NCBI RefSeq assembly: GCF_000219625.1
Contig: NC_018209.1
Span: 1,364,001 to 1,428,000 of the forward strand
Source: Zymoseptoria tritici IPO323
Lineage: Eukaryota; Ascomycota; Dothideomycetes; Mycosphaerellales; Mycosphaerellaceae
Direction: 5' to 3'
DNA length: 64,000 bases
The notes under the pieces are model-generated. The model was not told the DNA's origin and ran no database searches. It saw nothing but the letters and a program-made list of their open reading frames with translations. A program made the position numbers and the translations under genes. Positions 30,701 through 41,090 of this stretch are shown here, in pieces. How positions within the stretch are numbered: position 1 is the stretch's first letter; each line of letters starts with the position of its first letter.

Positions 30701-32077
30701 AGGCGGCGCTCCATCGAAAGCAGACAGGCCTGGGAATGCAGGGCCCTTTCCTTTCACTCTTGCAAGGCTCGGTGGTTGTTCTGCAACTGCAGTGTTCGAA
30801 GTCGTCTCTTCATCCTCCCGCTCGCTCGTGGTCTGCCGTATAGATGATCCCGCAAGGAGTTCGCGGTACACGCCGCCGACAAGCTCGAATGTCGAATCGT
30901 TGACTTCTCCTTCAGGTGATGCATCAGAAGACGACGATGGTGGAGGTAGAACTGCAGCCGCATCGTCGCCAGTGTTTTCACCATTTTCCTTTCCGAACGG
31001 CAATTCTTGGACAGCGCTGGCGGATGCAGCGGAAGATTCCACGTCTGACGAAGACGGCGAATTGGATGACAACACGATCGTCGAATGAGCTGCGGGCCGT
31101 GCTGCTTCGGTGCCGCCGCTGATGCTTGGTCTCAAGCCGCCGACTCTCAAATGGCCGCGAGTATCGTCTTCCTGTTGGCCAGCGCTTACGGATGGAGCGG
31201 AGGAGTCCACGTCTGACGAAGACGGCGAATTGGATGATAACACGATCGGCGACTGAGCAGGTGGAGCCAGTCTCGTTACTTCGATGTCGCCAGTGGTGCT
31301 AGGTCTCAAGCCGCTGTTCCTCGAATGACCATCGTGATCATGCTCATCCTCAGATCCAGGTCCGGCTTCTCGAGAAGCTTCTCCACCCGGATCGGTAGAT
31401 TCAACGTCAGAGGAGGACGGCGAATTGGATGACAGCAGTATTGGTGACTGAGCAGGTGGAGCCAGTCTCGTTCCTTCGGTGTCGCCAATGTTGAGAGCTC
31501 TCAAGCCGCCAATCCTCGTATGGCCGCCAATATCGTCCTGATGCTCTGGTACCCGCGGTCCTGCTGGAACAGTCCCTTCGGCTCCGTCCAGGGAGTCCTC
31601 TTCAGACGAAGAAGGCGAATTCGACGACAACACAATCGGCGACTGAGCTACCGGAGCCGGCCTCGTCGCCTCAGCATCGCCAGTGGTGCTTGGTCTTAAG
31701 CCTCCTATCCTCACATGGCCGCCGCTATCCTCCTCCTCCTCCTCTGACTCCAGCGACATCTGCCGAGAATCATCTTCGCCAATCTCATCCTGTTGCTCTG
31801 ATTCCGGCGGCGCTGCCGGAGAAGCGTCCTCGCGAATATCGTCCTCCTCCTCTGATTCCAGCGCCATCTGCCGAGAATCATCTTCCCCAACCTCGTCCTG
31901 CTCGTCTGAATCCAGTGACATCTCCCGGGAAGCGTCTTCGACCACATCGCGAAGCCTTTCTTCGTCGGCAGACGGCGAATTAGATGATGCTCCGCTCGAT
32001 GACTGAGCTGCAGGAGCTGGCCGTGTCGCTTCATTGTCGCCGGTGGTGCTCAGTCGAAGGCCGCCGAATCTAGACAT
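27716..32077 (-). CDS. very long disordered repeat protein (N-terminal part of an interrupted gene?)
   Basis: An uninterrupted frame of 1453 codons starts at ATG 32,077 (MSRFGGLRLSTTGD). Five repeats near the N-terminus follow GGLRPSTTGDxExTRxAP, with PIVLSSNSPSSS in copies 2-5, separated by acidic Ser/Glu/Asp spacers. The centre is Pro/Ser-rich with one Arg/Glu-rich helix near SEHVLRAKKIQHEMAAVRRAERDRIEAQRKEN. The C-terminal third has paired repeats such as RLAVLAGHEA and GHAGLGTGQAASDG. I recognise no catalytic or binding domain. The stop is TAG, and the same frame continues open for another 206 codons, then again to the zinc-finger part. The whole could be one gene of about 3040 codons with two nonsense codons, or two separate neighbours. 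Confidence 0.65.
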   Translation of the reverse strand: MSRFGGLRLSTTGDNEATRPAPAAQSSSGASSNSPSADEERLRDVVEDASREMSLDSDEQDEVGEDDSRQMALESEEEDDIREDASPAAPPESEQQDEIGEDDSRQMSLESEEEEEDSGGHVRIGGLRPSTTGDAEATRPAPVAQSPIVLSSNSPSSSEEDSLDGAEGTVPAGPRVPEHQDDIGGHTRIGGLRALNIGDTEGTRLAPPAQSPILLSSNSPSSSDVESTDPGGEASREAGPGSEDEHDHDGHSRNSGLRPSTTGDIEVTRLAPPAQSPIVLSSNSPSSSDVDSSAPSVSAGQQEDDTRGHLRVGGLRPSISGGTEAARPAAHSTIVLSSNSPSSSDVESSAASASAVQELPFGKENGENTGDDAAAVLPPPSSSSDASPEGEVNDSTFELVGGVYRELLAGSSIRQTTSEREDEETTSNTAVAEQPPSLARVKGKGPAFPGLSAFDGAPPASTDSVPPPPPQQSIDDALDKANRALIASDGSQRLPFAFNTGVLTPIPWTPAERKAAEYAARNPSLSPVSKALLDRTAAVQAGMFKSAFDTGTRPSVLPSASGLDETGAAGDVPTSPVSVGAVSIPTSGDSTLSLPMQENDEVTVYPPRPAPVSAPINSGIVSAGLYPPEPPAQETTPPVHNPSYIPQLPNSISSDSSSDSREAGSVLSNANYNRRAQRDPDQAAESQSASLQPVWSISGSASAPHPATWPQQSEAISPMRTPNTTEGYDSMWAALDARMGPPPTPMLSEHVLRAKKIQHEMAAVRRAERDRIEAQRKENSMRVAAHQRIINEKIRMQNLERSQPPQPTTFIPAEIPLNIPTGPFFPFPGDPTLMPPPQPTTLISSSTLLTIPSGPLFPFIPGDPTFPPLPPPSYQVYTANTPPPIAPPPASFTQPSSSGNATTGPSAPQAVGEGPTTRRWDITPVRTMALNASAASSSPPAFPGGSGHFTAGPSSSPDPGEGPATTNKKGRGIGRTKASGTDPAQSEPPASSTQIEHDIVNRRRAKPGSLDRWGNLVGAQVPLQQDSTPLPSQPTVHFPNSGSLHPSGRIIRAGRHTWRETSPVPNPGQPMYTPQRRGQRKKPEVEAAEAGSSSGQSAVASRLPKGQKPPRVRESKYWHTPMIVTGAGGAATVVSSTSDELALADEVALANLPTPEPQSLPFSQAIPGVASPRSRLAVLDGIAAQSKDAAMRLAVLAGHEATEVGSSSGQPAQAYQTAKARKSIPYSQADPGINWQAIFDDMAARERAQVERLAELERHKAIVDRIMSGTNAVPASSVVSAASGQVQPLAGQTGLRPDQAASGVLDRTQDVPQAGSNPAFHLATSVGFTSNLASTTSGPVGYLAGHAGLGTGQAASDGLAGSQDMLPPVYNFAPSLSNARRREKAPATATLNTINLSAPNVPSAGPSRLRTEVVTSPPHLGFVLQQPPPSRQSGGLDTASVTTSAAASAAVGS
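30980..32065 (-). repeat. coding tandem repeats, five copies of a 33-residue motif with acidic spacers
   Basis: On the plus strand the blocks GACGGCGAATTxGATGA and GCCAGTGGTGCTxGGTCT recur at irregular distances of about 165-330 bp between 31,050 and 32,060. They correspond to the SSNSPSSS and GGLRPSTTG ends of each motif. Confidence 0.8.
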
Positions 32078-32438
32078 CCTTGCGGGTCGCGGCGAAACTG
32101 TCGAGGGAACGTGATGCGCGGTAGGAATGGGGTGTTTCTGCTATCGTTACGGTGTAGTCATGCTCGTTGCAGTTGGGATATGGGGTACGCGCATATTTGC
32201 TGTTTGTGAGTGAAGATGCGACCGAGGTCTGAAGTCAGAAGTGATAGCGGAAGGAGGCGTATCGCCAGAGAGGGAGGAAGTAACAACATCACCTTCGTCG
32301 TTGCACAAGACGGAAACGACCACATCATGAATCGTCGAATACACTAAGGTATCCTTTTAAATACACTGCAACACACAAAATCAGCTTCCACTCGTGCGAC
32401 AAGATCATCTCAATACTCACTTCCCTCCCTCCCTCCAT
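32078..32438. other. short intergenic region
   Basis: It is the expected promoter of the long repeat gene and the 3' end of the MDR gene. It contains a CTCCCTCCCTCC run near 32,420-32,440 and no gene. Confidence 0.6.
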
Positions 32439-33586
32439 CTACAACCTACTCTTCGCGCCCCCAATCTCAATCACCAATTTCCCCAACTGACTTCCATTCT
32501 TCATATCCTCAAACAAAGAATCGATATCCTTCAAATTATCGATCCCTTTCACAGTCCGATGCACCAACGGCTTCAACTTCTTCTCGTTGACGAATTTGAC
32601 CAATTCCGCGAATTCCTTCCGGGATCCCATTGTGCTGCCGCGGAGCTCGATGTTTTTGAGGACCGCGGGCATGAGCCAGGTCATTTTGGGGGAAACGGTC
32701 ATGCCGTATTGGGAGATGATGCCGCCGTCCTGGAGGAGAATGATCTTTTAGTACAAGTACAGGTTTGATGCTTGAGGAGATGGCAAGGACTTACCCGAAG
32801 CAACTTCGCTCCCTTCTCGACGACATCTCCGCCAGCACCATCGATGATGGCATCGAGCTTTTTCCGATCCTTCGGCAGCATTTCGAGCAACTTCTTCTCC
32901 CAGCCCTTCTCCTTATAGTTGACACCTCCCTTCGCCCCAAGCTCTTTCGCCTTCCTCAACTTCTCCTCCGAAGAACTGCTCACATAAACATTCGCCCCCG
33001 CCGCAACCGCATACAACAACGCCATAACCGCCACCCCACCACCAATCCCGGTGACCAGCACATTCCTCCCTGGCTGCGCAGCTCCAGACTTCGTAACCAA
33101 AGCCCTCCAAGCCGTCAATCCCGCCAACGGCAAAGCCGCAGCCTCCGCATCACTCAAATGTCCCGGCGCCTCCTCCACCTCCCCCGCATCAACCTTCACC
33201 ACCTCACTTGCCGTCCCAAGCGGGTTCAGTTTCGTACCCCCTAGAATCGCGTACCCAGTCGCACTCTCCGGTCCATCGGGACTATCTTTCCATCCATGTC
33301 CTGGATTGAGAATCACCCTCTTGCCGAGCCATTTTTTCGCGGAGGGAGAGGTTCCGGTGGAGGTTACGATGCCGCAGCCGTCGGCGAGGAGGGGCACGCC
33401 GAAGCCGATGGCGCCGTAGAGGGCTTGCCGGATGAAGAGGTCGCGGTGGTTGAGGGCTGCGGCGGAGATGTGGATTATCAGGTCGTTGGCGGAGGGGGTC
33501 GGGGTGGGTTGGGTGATTGTGGAGAGGGGGTAGTAGACTTGGCCGGGTTTGCCGTCGATTTTGGTGATTACGAGGGCTTTGGGCAT
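32439..33586 (-). CDS. MDR-superfamily NAD(P)H oxidoreductase, quinone-oxidoreductase-like, zinc-free
   Basis: Two exons, 32,795-33,586 and 32,439-32,729 (minus strand), with a 65-bp intron (GTAAGT...TCCAG, phase 0), encode 360 residues. The N-terminal GroES-like fold shows AALNHRDLFIRQALYG and VPLLADGCGIVTSTG. The Rossmann half shows AALPLAGLTAWRAL, NVLVTGIGGGVAVMALLYAVAAGANV (nucleotide-binding turn near residues 179-185), KAKELGAKGGVNYKEK and DAIIDGAGG. The cysteine and histidine ligands of zinc alcohol dehydrogenases are missing, which points to the quinone oxidoreductase side of the superfamily (yeast YNL134C-like). It is probably cytosolic. The frame is open upstream to 33,889, but this ATG lies in a good context and starts the conserved core. 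Confidence 0.88.
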
Positions 33587-34259
33587 AGTGGTGGTGGGCG
33601 GTGGTGTGGTTCGGTCGGTCGGTCGGTCTGTTTTTGTGTGGTGAGTTTGAAGAGGAGAAGTTGTGTGACCTACGGTATGGTGGATGTAGAGGATATACGG
33701 AAGCAGATCGCAGACGTGAGGTCGAGAATAACATTCATTCTCCCCACTCTGATCGACGCTGAGGGTACCTTGTGATGTCGTTCGAGCGGAAGCTTGAGGG
33801 AAGCTCCAGCGAGAACCGAGGCCATTGTCGATCACGTGATCGTCGAGAATAACTTCGAGTCCCTGTCGACGATTCAATGATGAAAACATGAAGGATCACA
33901 CTCGGACTTGCTACGACCTGGCATATGGCCTGAGCATGCCTTTCGACTTGAGGTCATACCTTACAGGAATGTATCGTACAGATCTACTTCCTCCAAGAGT
34001 CCACTGCAGACCCGAGTCTTGTCTCCGCCGACAGGAGTAGATGTCCAGCGTTGTCGACTCCAAAAGAACAGACGCTCGCATTGCTTCCTTGAACTCCTCG
34101 AATCGCGCATCAAGAATCGCGGCCTTCGACCCGGCTGTGCGGCGGCGACGTGCCGGACACCGTATCGGTCGAAGAGCCGCAGTTCTGGCGGAATTCCAGT
34201 CCCTCCTCCGTTCGCGGTGTATACAGCCCGGCCGACCAGTCGCACATGCTAAGCCGACT
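33587..34259. other. intergenic, last normal-composition DNA before the transposon block
   Basis: Frames of about 95-115 codons on both strands at 33,908-34,252 have no family signature. Composition changes abruptly near 34,260, after CACATGCTAAGCCGACTA, where TpA-rich DNA begins. Confidence 0.5.
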
Positions 34260-34604
34260 AGTTAAATTCCGACATTTTCGCGTTTAGGGTCGGCCGAGGA
34301 AGTAAGGGGTAGGCTTGGCATTAGTAAAAAATCTTTATACGTAGCATCGCGATACTGTTTTATAAAATATTACGTAAAATTATACCTTTCTTTACTATAG
34401 ATTTACTTAAGGCTTTGTATACCGACGGGCTCTATAACGAGGACGATCTTTTCGAGGCTACTTATACGATTACCCTACTAGACGAGAAGGTAGCCTAATA
34501 TATTATATAATACGTTTCCGAACGTATTCGCGAATACGTTCGAAAACGTATTTATTCTAGCGTTAACTAATATATCGATCCCTATAGGATATTCTACTAC
34601 CCGA
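34260..34604. mobile_element. element X, left segment (RIP-degraded, unknown family)
   Basis: A coding-like frame (KALYTDGLYNEDDLFEATYT, 34,410-34,489) is followed by a likely intron at 34,490-34,560 (GTAGCC...TTCTAG) made of AACGTATT/AATACGTT motifs. The segment ends at CCCGA (34,600-34,604), the target duplication of the Gypsy element. Its continuation is at 48,087. Confidence 0.55.
34490..34560 (+). repeat. intron-like unit with palindromic AACGTATT motifs
   Basis: The 71 bases run from GTAGCC to TTCTAG and contain TTCCGAACGTATTCGCGAAT and AATACGTTCG, an almost perfect 12-base-period palindromic series. The same composition recurs in the introns at 53,870-56,786. Confidence 0.6.
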
Positions 34605-34819
34605 TGTAAAAGGTGTAGTTAAGAATAGAGTAGCAGTATAAATTACTTTAGAACAGACTCGATTCGATACTCTCTCGGAAGGAGGAGATTCTATATATCC
34701 TTATAATACAGGCGCAATCTGGCTTAAACGAGCTTAAAAGGCCTTAGTAGGGGTGCATATGCCGCTAAGGTAGGGGATTAGATACCGATTGTCGGTATTC
34801 GGCGGAGGCAGATGTAATA
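34605..34819 (-). repeat. Gypsy-1 LTR, 3' copy
   Basis: 215 bp, aligned without gaps over most of its length to 47,867-48,081. Most differences are C/T or G/A, as RIP would give (for example the end TGTAATA against TGTAACA). Confidence 0.88.
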
Positions 34820-34822
34820 TAG

Positions 34823-34833
34823 CCCCCCTCCTT
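34823..34833 (-). other. polypurine tract of Gypsy-1
   Basis: The minus strand reads AAGGAGGGGGG just before the 3' LTR, where plus-strand DNA synthesis is primed. Confidence 0.7.
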
Positions 34834-35487
34834 GCGTAGAGCGTCGCGCTCTAAACGGTTTTACCTCGAGTAAATTCTTTTTAGTGTTTGCTAAGTTTAA
34901 TAGCCTAAGGCCTTAATTAGGGTCTACCGCGGCTTTAAAACCTAGGCTCGGATCCCTCGAATTCTTCTCTTCTTTAACAACCTTATACAGACTTAGTAAG
35001 TGTAACTTAACCCTATCCGATAGCTAAATAGGTCCAAAAGTGCCCCCCTAAGGGGCATTTATAGCCTATATAGTACTAACGTAGCGTTTAGTTCCCTTCT
35101 AGCCCTATCTTCCACTAGACGACCTCGAATTTTATCGAAAAACCGCTATTCTTACCAAACGACCCTATCCGCGACCAAACAAGCCTATTATAACGCAACC
35201 CGCCTCTATCGCGACCTAACGTAAGTAATTCGCCGCTAACGGCATCTTTAAGGGCAATCCGTGCGTTAACTACCTTAACAAGCCCTTAAACAAGGCCGAT
35301 TTGGCCTAGTTCTGCCTCTTTACGCGCGACTCGCCGGATAAGTAGGCAGCTAATAATAAGGACGAATATTACCTAAAGTGTTACAATTGCTCTAACCGCG
35401 ATTGTTTCTAGGTATATACATACGGGGTCAAAGGGGGGCTTTCGGGGGCTAATGTAGTTAAAAGATGCCGGAACTAGTTAAAGGCGA
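34834..35487 (+). pseudogene. antisense extra frame of Gypsy-1, part 1
   Basis: Between the 3' LTR and the LINE insertion the plus strand has coding-like stretches (NYLNKPLNKADLA, DEYYLKCYNCSNRDC) interrupted by TAA/TAG. Together with 41,091-41,800 it makes about 1.5 kb between chromodomain and 3' LTR, running opposite to gag-pol. I recognise no family. Confidence 0.45.
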
Positions 35488-35501
35488 CATTACGAGGGCT
35501 A

Positions 35502-38500
35502 TTTGTTGTTTGTTTGTTTGTTTGTTTGTTTGTTCCATTTACGTCCTGTAGGAGTCTATGACTATGTAGGACGGCTGTCTCGCGACAGCAGTCTATCTAT
35601 GTACAATCGTTGTTCTCTCGTATCTCTTAACCTTAGGGAAAGACCCGTGCCTAGGATAGTAGCCAGCTAGTATCGAAGGACTTTAAAGAAAGACAAATAA
35701 GGAAAAGTAAAAGGAGTGTAGGCTAGACGGTCTCGTCTTCGCCTCTTACTAGGTGCCAGGACCTAGAAGCAATCTTTATATCCGAGAGAAAGGTAGTAAG
35801 GTGTTTCCGGAGTTCCTTATCTTCTACTATTTCTAGTAGAGATTATGCTTGTCGTAGCGGTAGTAGCCTAAATACATCGTAGATAGGGCAGCTACATACG
35901 AGGTGTTCTGCTGTTTCTCGTCGTCCGCAAGGGCAGTCTAGCGTTGTTACGTGTCTAAAGCGATAGAGATAGGACTTTAGGTATCCGTGTCCTAATAGGA
36001 TAGTATAGAAGGCACTAGTTAAAGCGCGTCTTCCTCCTATTCTATGTTTTCCTAGCGAGCTCTATAGAAATCGACTAAGGTAGCTATTTGTATTCCTAGG
36101 TACCTTGTTAATCTCCTGTTGTCTTGCTATTTCGTATCGGGTTTTCTAGACGCTAAAGAGATCGTCTTTTGCGTAGTTAGCCCTCTCGTGTTCTACGAAA
36201 TACTTGTATTGTCGGAGTCGATAACAGAGTAGTTATATCTATATTCTCTATCGTTTTTACGGAAGTATCTCTCTCGAGTCCTTATGTCGGACTTCTCGCG
36301 TATCCGAAGGCGCGCTTTAGATAGCGAGTCTTACAGGGTAGTTTTCGGGTAGCTTTGCTACGCGTAGAGAGTATAAAATTAACTGTCTCTCTAGGCGTAG
36401 ATCCGGGGGGAAGAGATTTGACTCTACCTCGGACGGGACGTTTAGGGCGGTACGGAAAACGCCTAGGATCTTTCTATAAGCTTTACTTTGTAGAGATACT
36501 AGGGGTTTTATGCTCTTTTTCGACCGCTACCAAACCGGGGCCCTATAGTCTGCTATTGTAGTAACGTAGGCTAGGTAGATCTTTCTTAACGATATAGAAG
36601 ATAGACCGCGTTCGGTATTTGCTAGTCTTTCTAATCGATAGAATGCCGCTTATGCTTATGCCGATCTTATTGTAATATGCTCCTTAAAGGTAAGACCGGC
36701 GTCTAGCTAAATCCCAAGCTACCTTATCGCTTTCTTTGCCGGGCGAACAATATTGCCGTTTAGAAGAATTACCGGGCAATCGGACCCTTTCCCTTTTAAG
36801 AAGTGTACTAGGTCTGTCTTTGCTAGGTCGAAAGCAATCGAGTTCTTCTTTCCTAGGTCTATTAGCCTTCTTGCCTTACGTTCTAGTACCTTAGAGTTCT
36901 TCTTAAGGGACGTAGACGAGGTAGATAGTCTAATATCGTCGACGTAGGAACTAGGAGTAACTCCTTATAGCGAGAAGAATATGTCGCGCGTATAGATAAG
37001 AAAGAGGATAGGAGACATCGGGCTGCCTTACAGAACGCCGATCTCTACGTCCTAAAATTCCTGTATCTGTCCGTCGAATGCTATTCGTAGGCGTCTATTG
37101 CTTATAAACGACTAAACCTAATGTATAAGGCTATGCGGAAGCCTTAACTGGATTATTATTCTTAATAGTCGGTTCTTTGCAACGTAGTTGTATGCTCCTC
37201 TTACGTCGAGGAAGATAACCGAAGTCTTCTTTTTCTTTCTTCGATTCTCCTCGATTTCGTTCGTTAAGAGAAGCACTGTATCGATAGCCGATTTCTTCTT
37301 TCGCCCTCCTAACTACGAGTCGTGTAGAAGGGGCTTCGTCTCTACGATAATCCCTAGGCGTTTTGCGAGTATTCTCTTGCTAATCTTACTAAGGCAGTTT
37401 AGGAGAGAGATAACTTGGTAGGCCTTAGGGACCGAATAGTCTAGTTTTCCCGGCTTTGCTAGAACTGCGCCTGTCGCAACTTTCCAGCATCGGGGGTGGT
37501 GTCCTTCGTCGAGTAGCCTACTGTATATACGTAGAAAGGTAATAGGAATAGCGCTATACGCTTTATTAATAATAGCTTGCGTAATACCGTCTAGGCCCGG
37601 CGTTTTTCCTTTTACTATCTTCGTGCTACAGGCGGCAGCGAGTTCCTCTTCGGTTAGCGTAGTCCAGCCCTAATCCCCGGCTATATACGCTTCCTAACGG
37701 CTAGGTAGAGGTTCCTCGGCAGGAGGGCGCGGAAATAAGGCTTCGGAGAAGGCCTTACATTTCCCCTCGAAAGAATCTTCGTTGTTTATCGTAGGTATCT
37801 GTCTTCGGCTGCTATTCCTAGTATAGGATATAGCTTTAAAGATAGATTTCGAGTCTTCTTTTTTGAGGAAAGCGTTCTAGTAGTTCTTCTTAGCTGTTTT
37901 AATAGCTTGGAAGTACTCGTTTCTCGCTTTCGTATACGCCTCTTTCTCGTCTAGCGTCGGCGTACGTCCGCAGGTAAAGGTCTGTCTATATGTTCTAGAC
38001 ATTGTACGGCGTAGCGTGCGTAGCTCTCTATTCTACCAAGGTTTTACGCAGGCGTGTACTACTTTCTCTAGGATTGCTCCCCGTATCGATTCGGTAATAT
38101 ACGAGGTAAAGGAGTCTACGATGTCGTCGAGGGAGTTCGTATAGTTAATAGACGTCGCCTTGCTTATTAGGAGATCTGTAAACAGTTCCCAATCCGCGGA
38201 AGCTATATCTAGAACTACTTTCTTCTGTTAGGCTCGATCTTGCGCGCTAATAAGGTCTATAGATATAGCCTTATAGTCTAAGCCTGTCGGAATCGTTCTC
38301 CAGTCGATTTCTTTCGTAGATAAGGATCCTCTTGTAAACGTAAGGTCTAGGACCGACTCTGCGTCTAGGTGCGGCCTATAGAAGGTCCTGACACCTATTG
38401 TATTACGTAGAGTAAAGCCCTAGTCTTCTATCTACTCTATAAATTCGCAGGCGCTAGTAGTATCCTTTCCCCTCGGATCCTAGGACGGGTGTCTAAGGTT

Positions 38501-41090
38501 AAAGTCTCCTACTAGTAGAGTGTTTAGAAGGAACGTATTGCGTAGAGAGTAGAGGATTCTCTCTATTGTTCGTCGGTTTTGCGGGTTCTCGGTATCCCGA
38601 AGGTCCTTCTCGTTATAGAGATTAACTATCTAGATCTTGTTGCCCTTCTTGTCTAAAATAACAAAGGAAAGTATGTCGCTGTCGTCTAATAAAATAGGAG
38701 AGATATTAACGTTAAGTCTTATGCTAATATATAGCATTGTTCTTAGCCGGATCGTCGAATCCGTAGTCGTTAGGAATAGCTGGTTGTATTCCCGGTGTGC
38801 GATAGATCTTGTCTCTTTGTAGCCTATTATCGGGTCTTCTATAGTCCACGGTTCCTAGACTAGTAGAAGGTCGGCTTTCTGCTTAACCGCGACGTCTAAG
38901 GTAGACTCTGTAGCCTCGATAGATCAGTTAAGATTAACATAGAAAATCCGTAGAGAGTGTTCTAACATATAGAACGTTCTAGGGGCCTCCCTTTCTGTTA
39001 TATACGATCCTTCGCCTTCTCGACTCTTAGGCTGTCCGCACCTACGTATAGACGGTTTTAAATAGCCCTTTTTGCCTCCTCCTCGGTAGCAAAACCTACT
39101 AGAACTGTCGCCCTAGTAAGAGTCCTTCTTCTCTCTTCGTTTGTTAGCTAAATCGGGGTGCCTGCGAGTTTAAGACCTCTATTAAAGGTCTTAATTTCTT
39201 GTTAAATGTCCTGTAGGCCCGTTAGCGTGTTAAAGTTCGCGGTCGAGACGCCGTAGACTACGACCTTGTGCTAGAGAGAGTCCTCTATTACCTGTGCCTC
39301 GCCTACGATATTAGTAACCTTAGTAAGGCTATCGATCGTTCGTTAGCGGGCTTTCTCTATTGCAAAGTTTAGGACAATGTTACCCTGAAATAATTTCTTT
39401 ATCGCAAGGACAGCTAGCTCTTGGTCTTCGCCTTTAAGAGCGTCGTTAATTTTGTCTCGGGTTGCGATCTAGTCGAGTTCCTTCTCTTTATCCTTTGGTA
39501 TAAGGATAAGAGGCATCGGTTCTGCTTGTTCTTTCGGCTTGCTAGCCCTCCGGGAGACGGTCGTCTACTATTATTGTTGTTATTGTTGTTGTCGTTGTTA
39601 TGTTGTCTTTGTTGTCGAGGAGGTAGAGGTAGAGGTAGCGGATCCGCTGTCTCCCTTAATAACGTCTGCGAAAGTAGGCTTCTTCGCCTATGCTACTAGT
39701 TTCTTTGTTGTTATTTCTAGGTTCGAGACTTGCTTTACGAGGATTTGGGACGTTGTCCTAAAGTCTGTACGCTCGGTAAAGTGCTAAAAGACTTCGAGAA
39801 GGTCGAGAACCCGGGTTTGTTCTCCTGGAAACCCGACTAGATCCCCCGCCGCTTCGACTAGTAGCTGTCGGGCTTGTAGGATCTTCTCGTTCGCGGGCGT
39901 GTAAGAGAGTGTTTGTTTCTTTCCGAGAGAAGGGCTACGAGTCGGGGAGTTACTAAAATCGAAGGGGTTTTGCCTTTTCCTAGGTAGGAAAGGAATGCCG
40001 GTTCTTTTTAGTAGTTCCTCCGGCAACGGCAGGGTTTTAAGAGACTCAAACGTAACTTCCTCGTCCCCTCTAGCCGTAGCTTTTAGAGTCTAAGGGGCTG
40101 AGCCTACGTCTGTTATTTCCGTCTTGGTAGACATTGTCTTGTTATTGTTGTTATTTAAAAAGAGGCTTAGCAGTCTTACGCCGAGAGGGCTGCTTGTTCG
40201 TCTCTATTTCCAATCGCGTTCGGGTCCTAGCCTACTTACGACACTAGGGCACTCTTCTCCCTACTATACAAAGTAGGAGAAGGTATACTTTAAAGAGGAG
40301 AGAAGAGATATATAAATATACCTCTGCTTCTAGGAAGTACTCTAGCCTACAGTAACGTGCATCTTTATAGCAGGCTTTAGAGGCGTTCTGCGGGTAGCCG
40401 TAGCAGGTTCGGGACAACCTTTGTCTCTAGGGAAAGGTAGGCCTATACTCTATACAGAGTATCTAGCTATATAGCTAGTACTACTACTCTAATCCCTAAA
40501 GGTGCAAATTCGTCCTTACTAAGCTACACTGCTCCTTTAGCTTCCTCTCTCGGCGGCGTAGGACAACAGGTAACTCTAGTGTAGAGAGAACTAAGTGTAT
40601 ATATATGTTTGTGTATCCTAGGAACACTGCTCTTGTTTAGCCTTTGGCTCTTTCAAAATTCGACTAAATCAGGCGTTTAATAGCTAGAATAAAAGCTCTC
40701 GTCGAGGGCTTTCAAACGGGCTACACGGCGTCCGAATCGGCGGCGTATTAGTTATATTGTGGTGTATTAAAGTGTTGTGGTACAGGTTGTAAACCTTCCT
40801 TGTGCAATGCCCTAAATAGGGAATGTTTCGAGTGTAGGGGAGGTAAGGTCGGAATAAGGTTTCGGAGGTGGGGGCCAAATCCCGGAGTTTAGGGTCCAGC
40901 TTTCAAAATTTGCACCCTAAAGGGGGCAACAAGGTAAATCTTTGAACTCTAGTAGCGGCGTAGGTTTTAAGGGCAGCGGGGTAAATGCGGGTTCGTTAGA
41001 ACGGCCTTGATAAGGGCTTTCGAATGGTGCGTGTTTGGTAATAATCGGGTCAATATTGGGTGTGCAATGGAAGTGCGGATGTCGATGTTG
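35502..41090 (-). mobile_element. Tad1-like LINE (non-LTR retrotransposon), copy 1, strongly RIP-mutated
   Basis: 5589 bp flanked by the 14-bp target duplication CATTACGAGGGCTA (35,488-35,501; 41,091-41,104). On the minus strand its 3' end is a (CAAA)n tail (35,502-35,533), and its 5' end is at 41,090. It aligns end to end with copy 2 at 48,172-53,776. Endonuclease and reverse-transcriptase frames seen in copy 2 are broken here by TAG codons. It is inserted in the 3' part of Gypsy-1. Confidence 0.9.

Noticed and set aside
30156..31088. 310-codon frame opposite the long repeat gene
   Set aside because: Shadow of a repetitive Ser/Pro/Asp-rich coding frame without family text.
35502..35533. (TTTG)n as a plain microsatellite
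   Set aside because: It abuts an exact target duplication and forms the 3' tail of a full LINE, so it is the element's tail.
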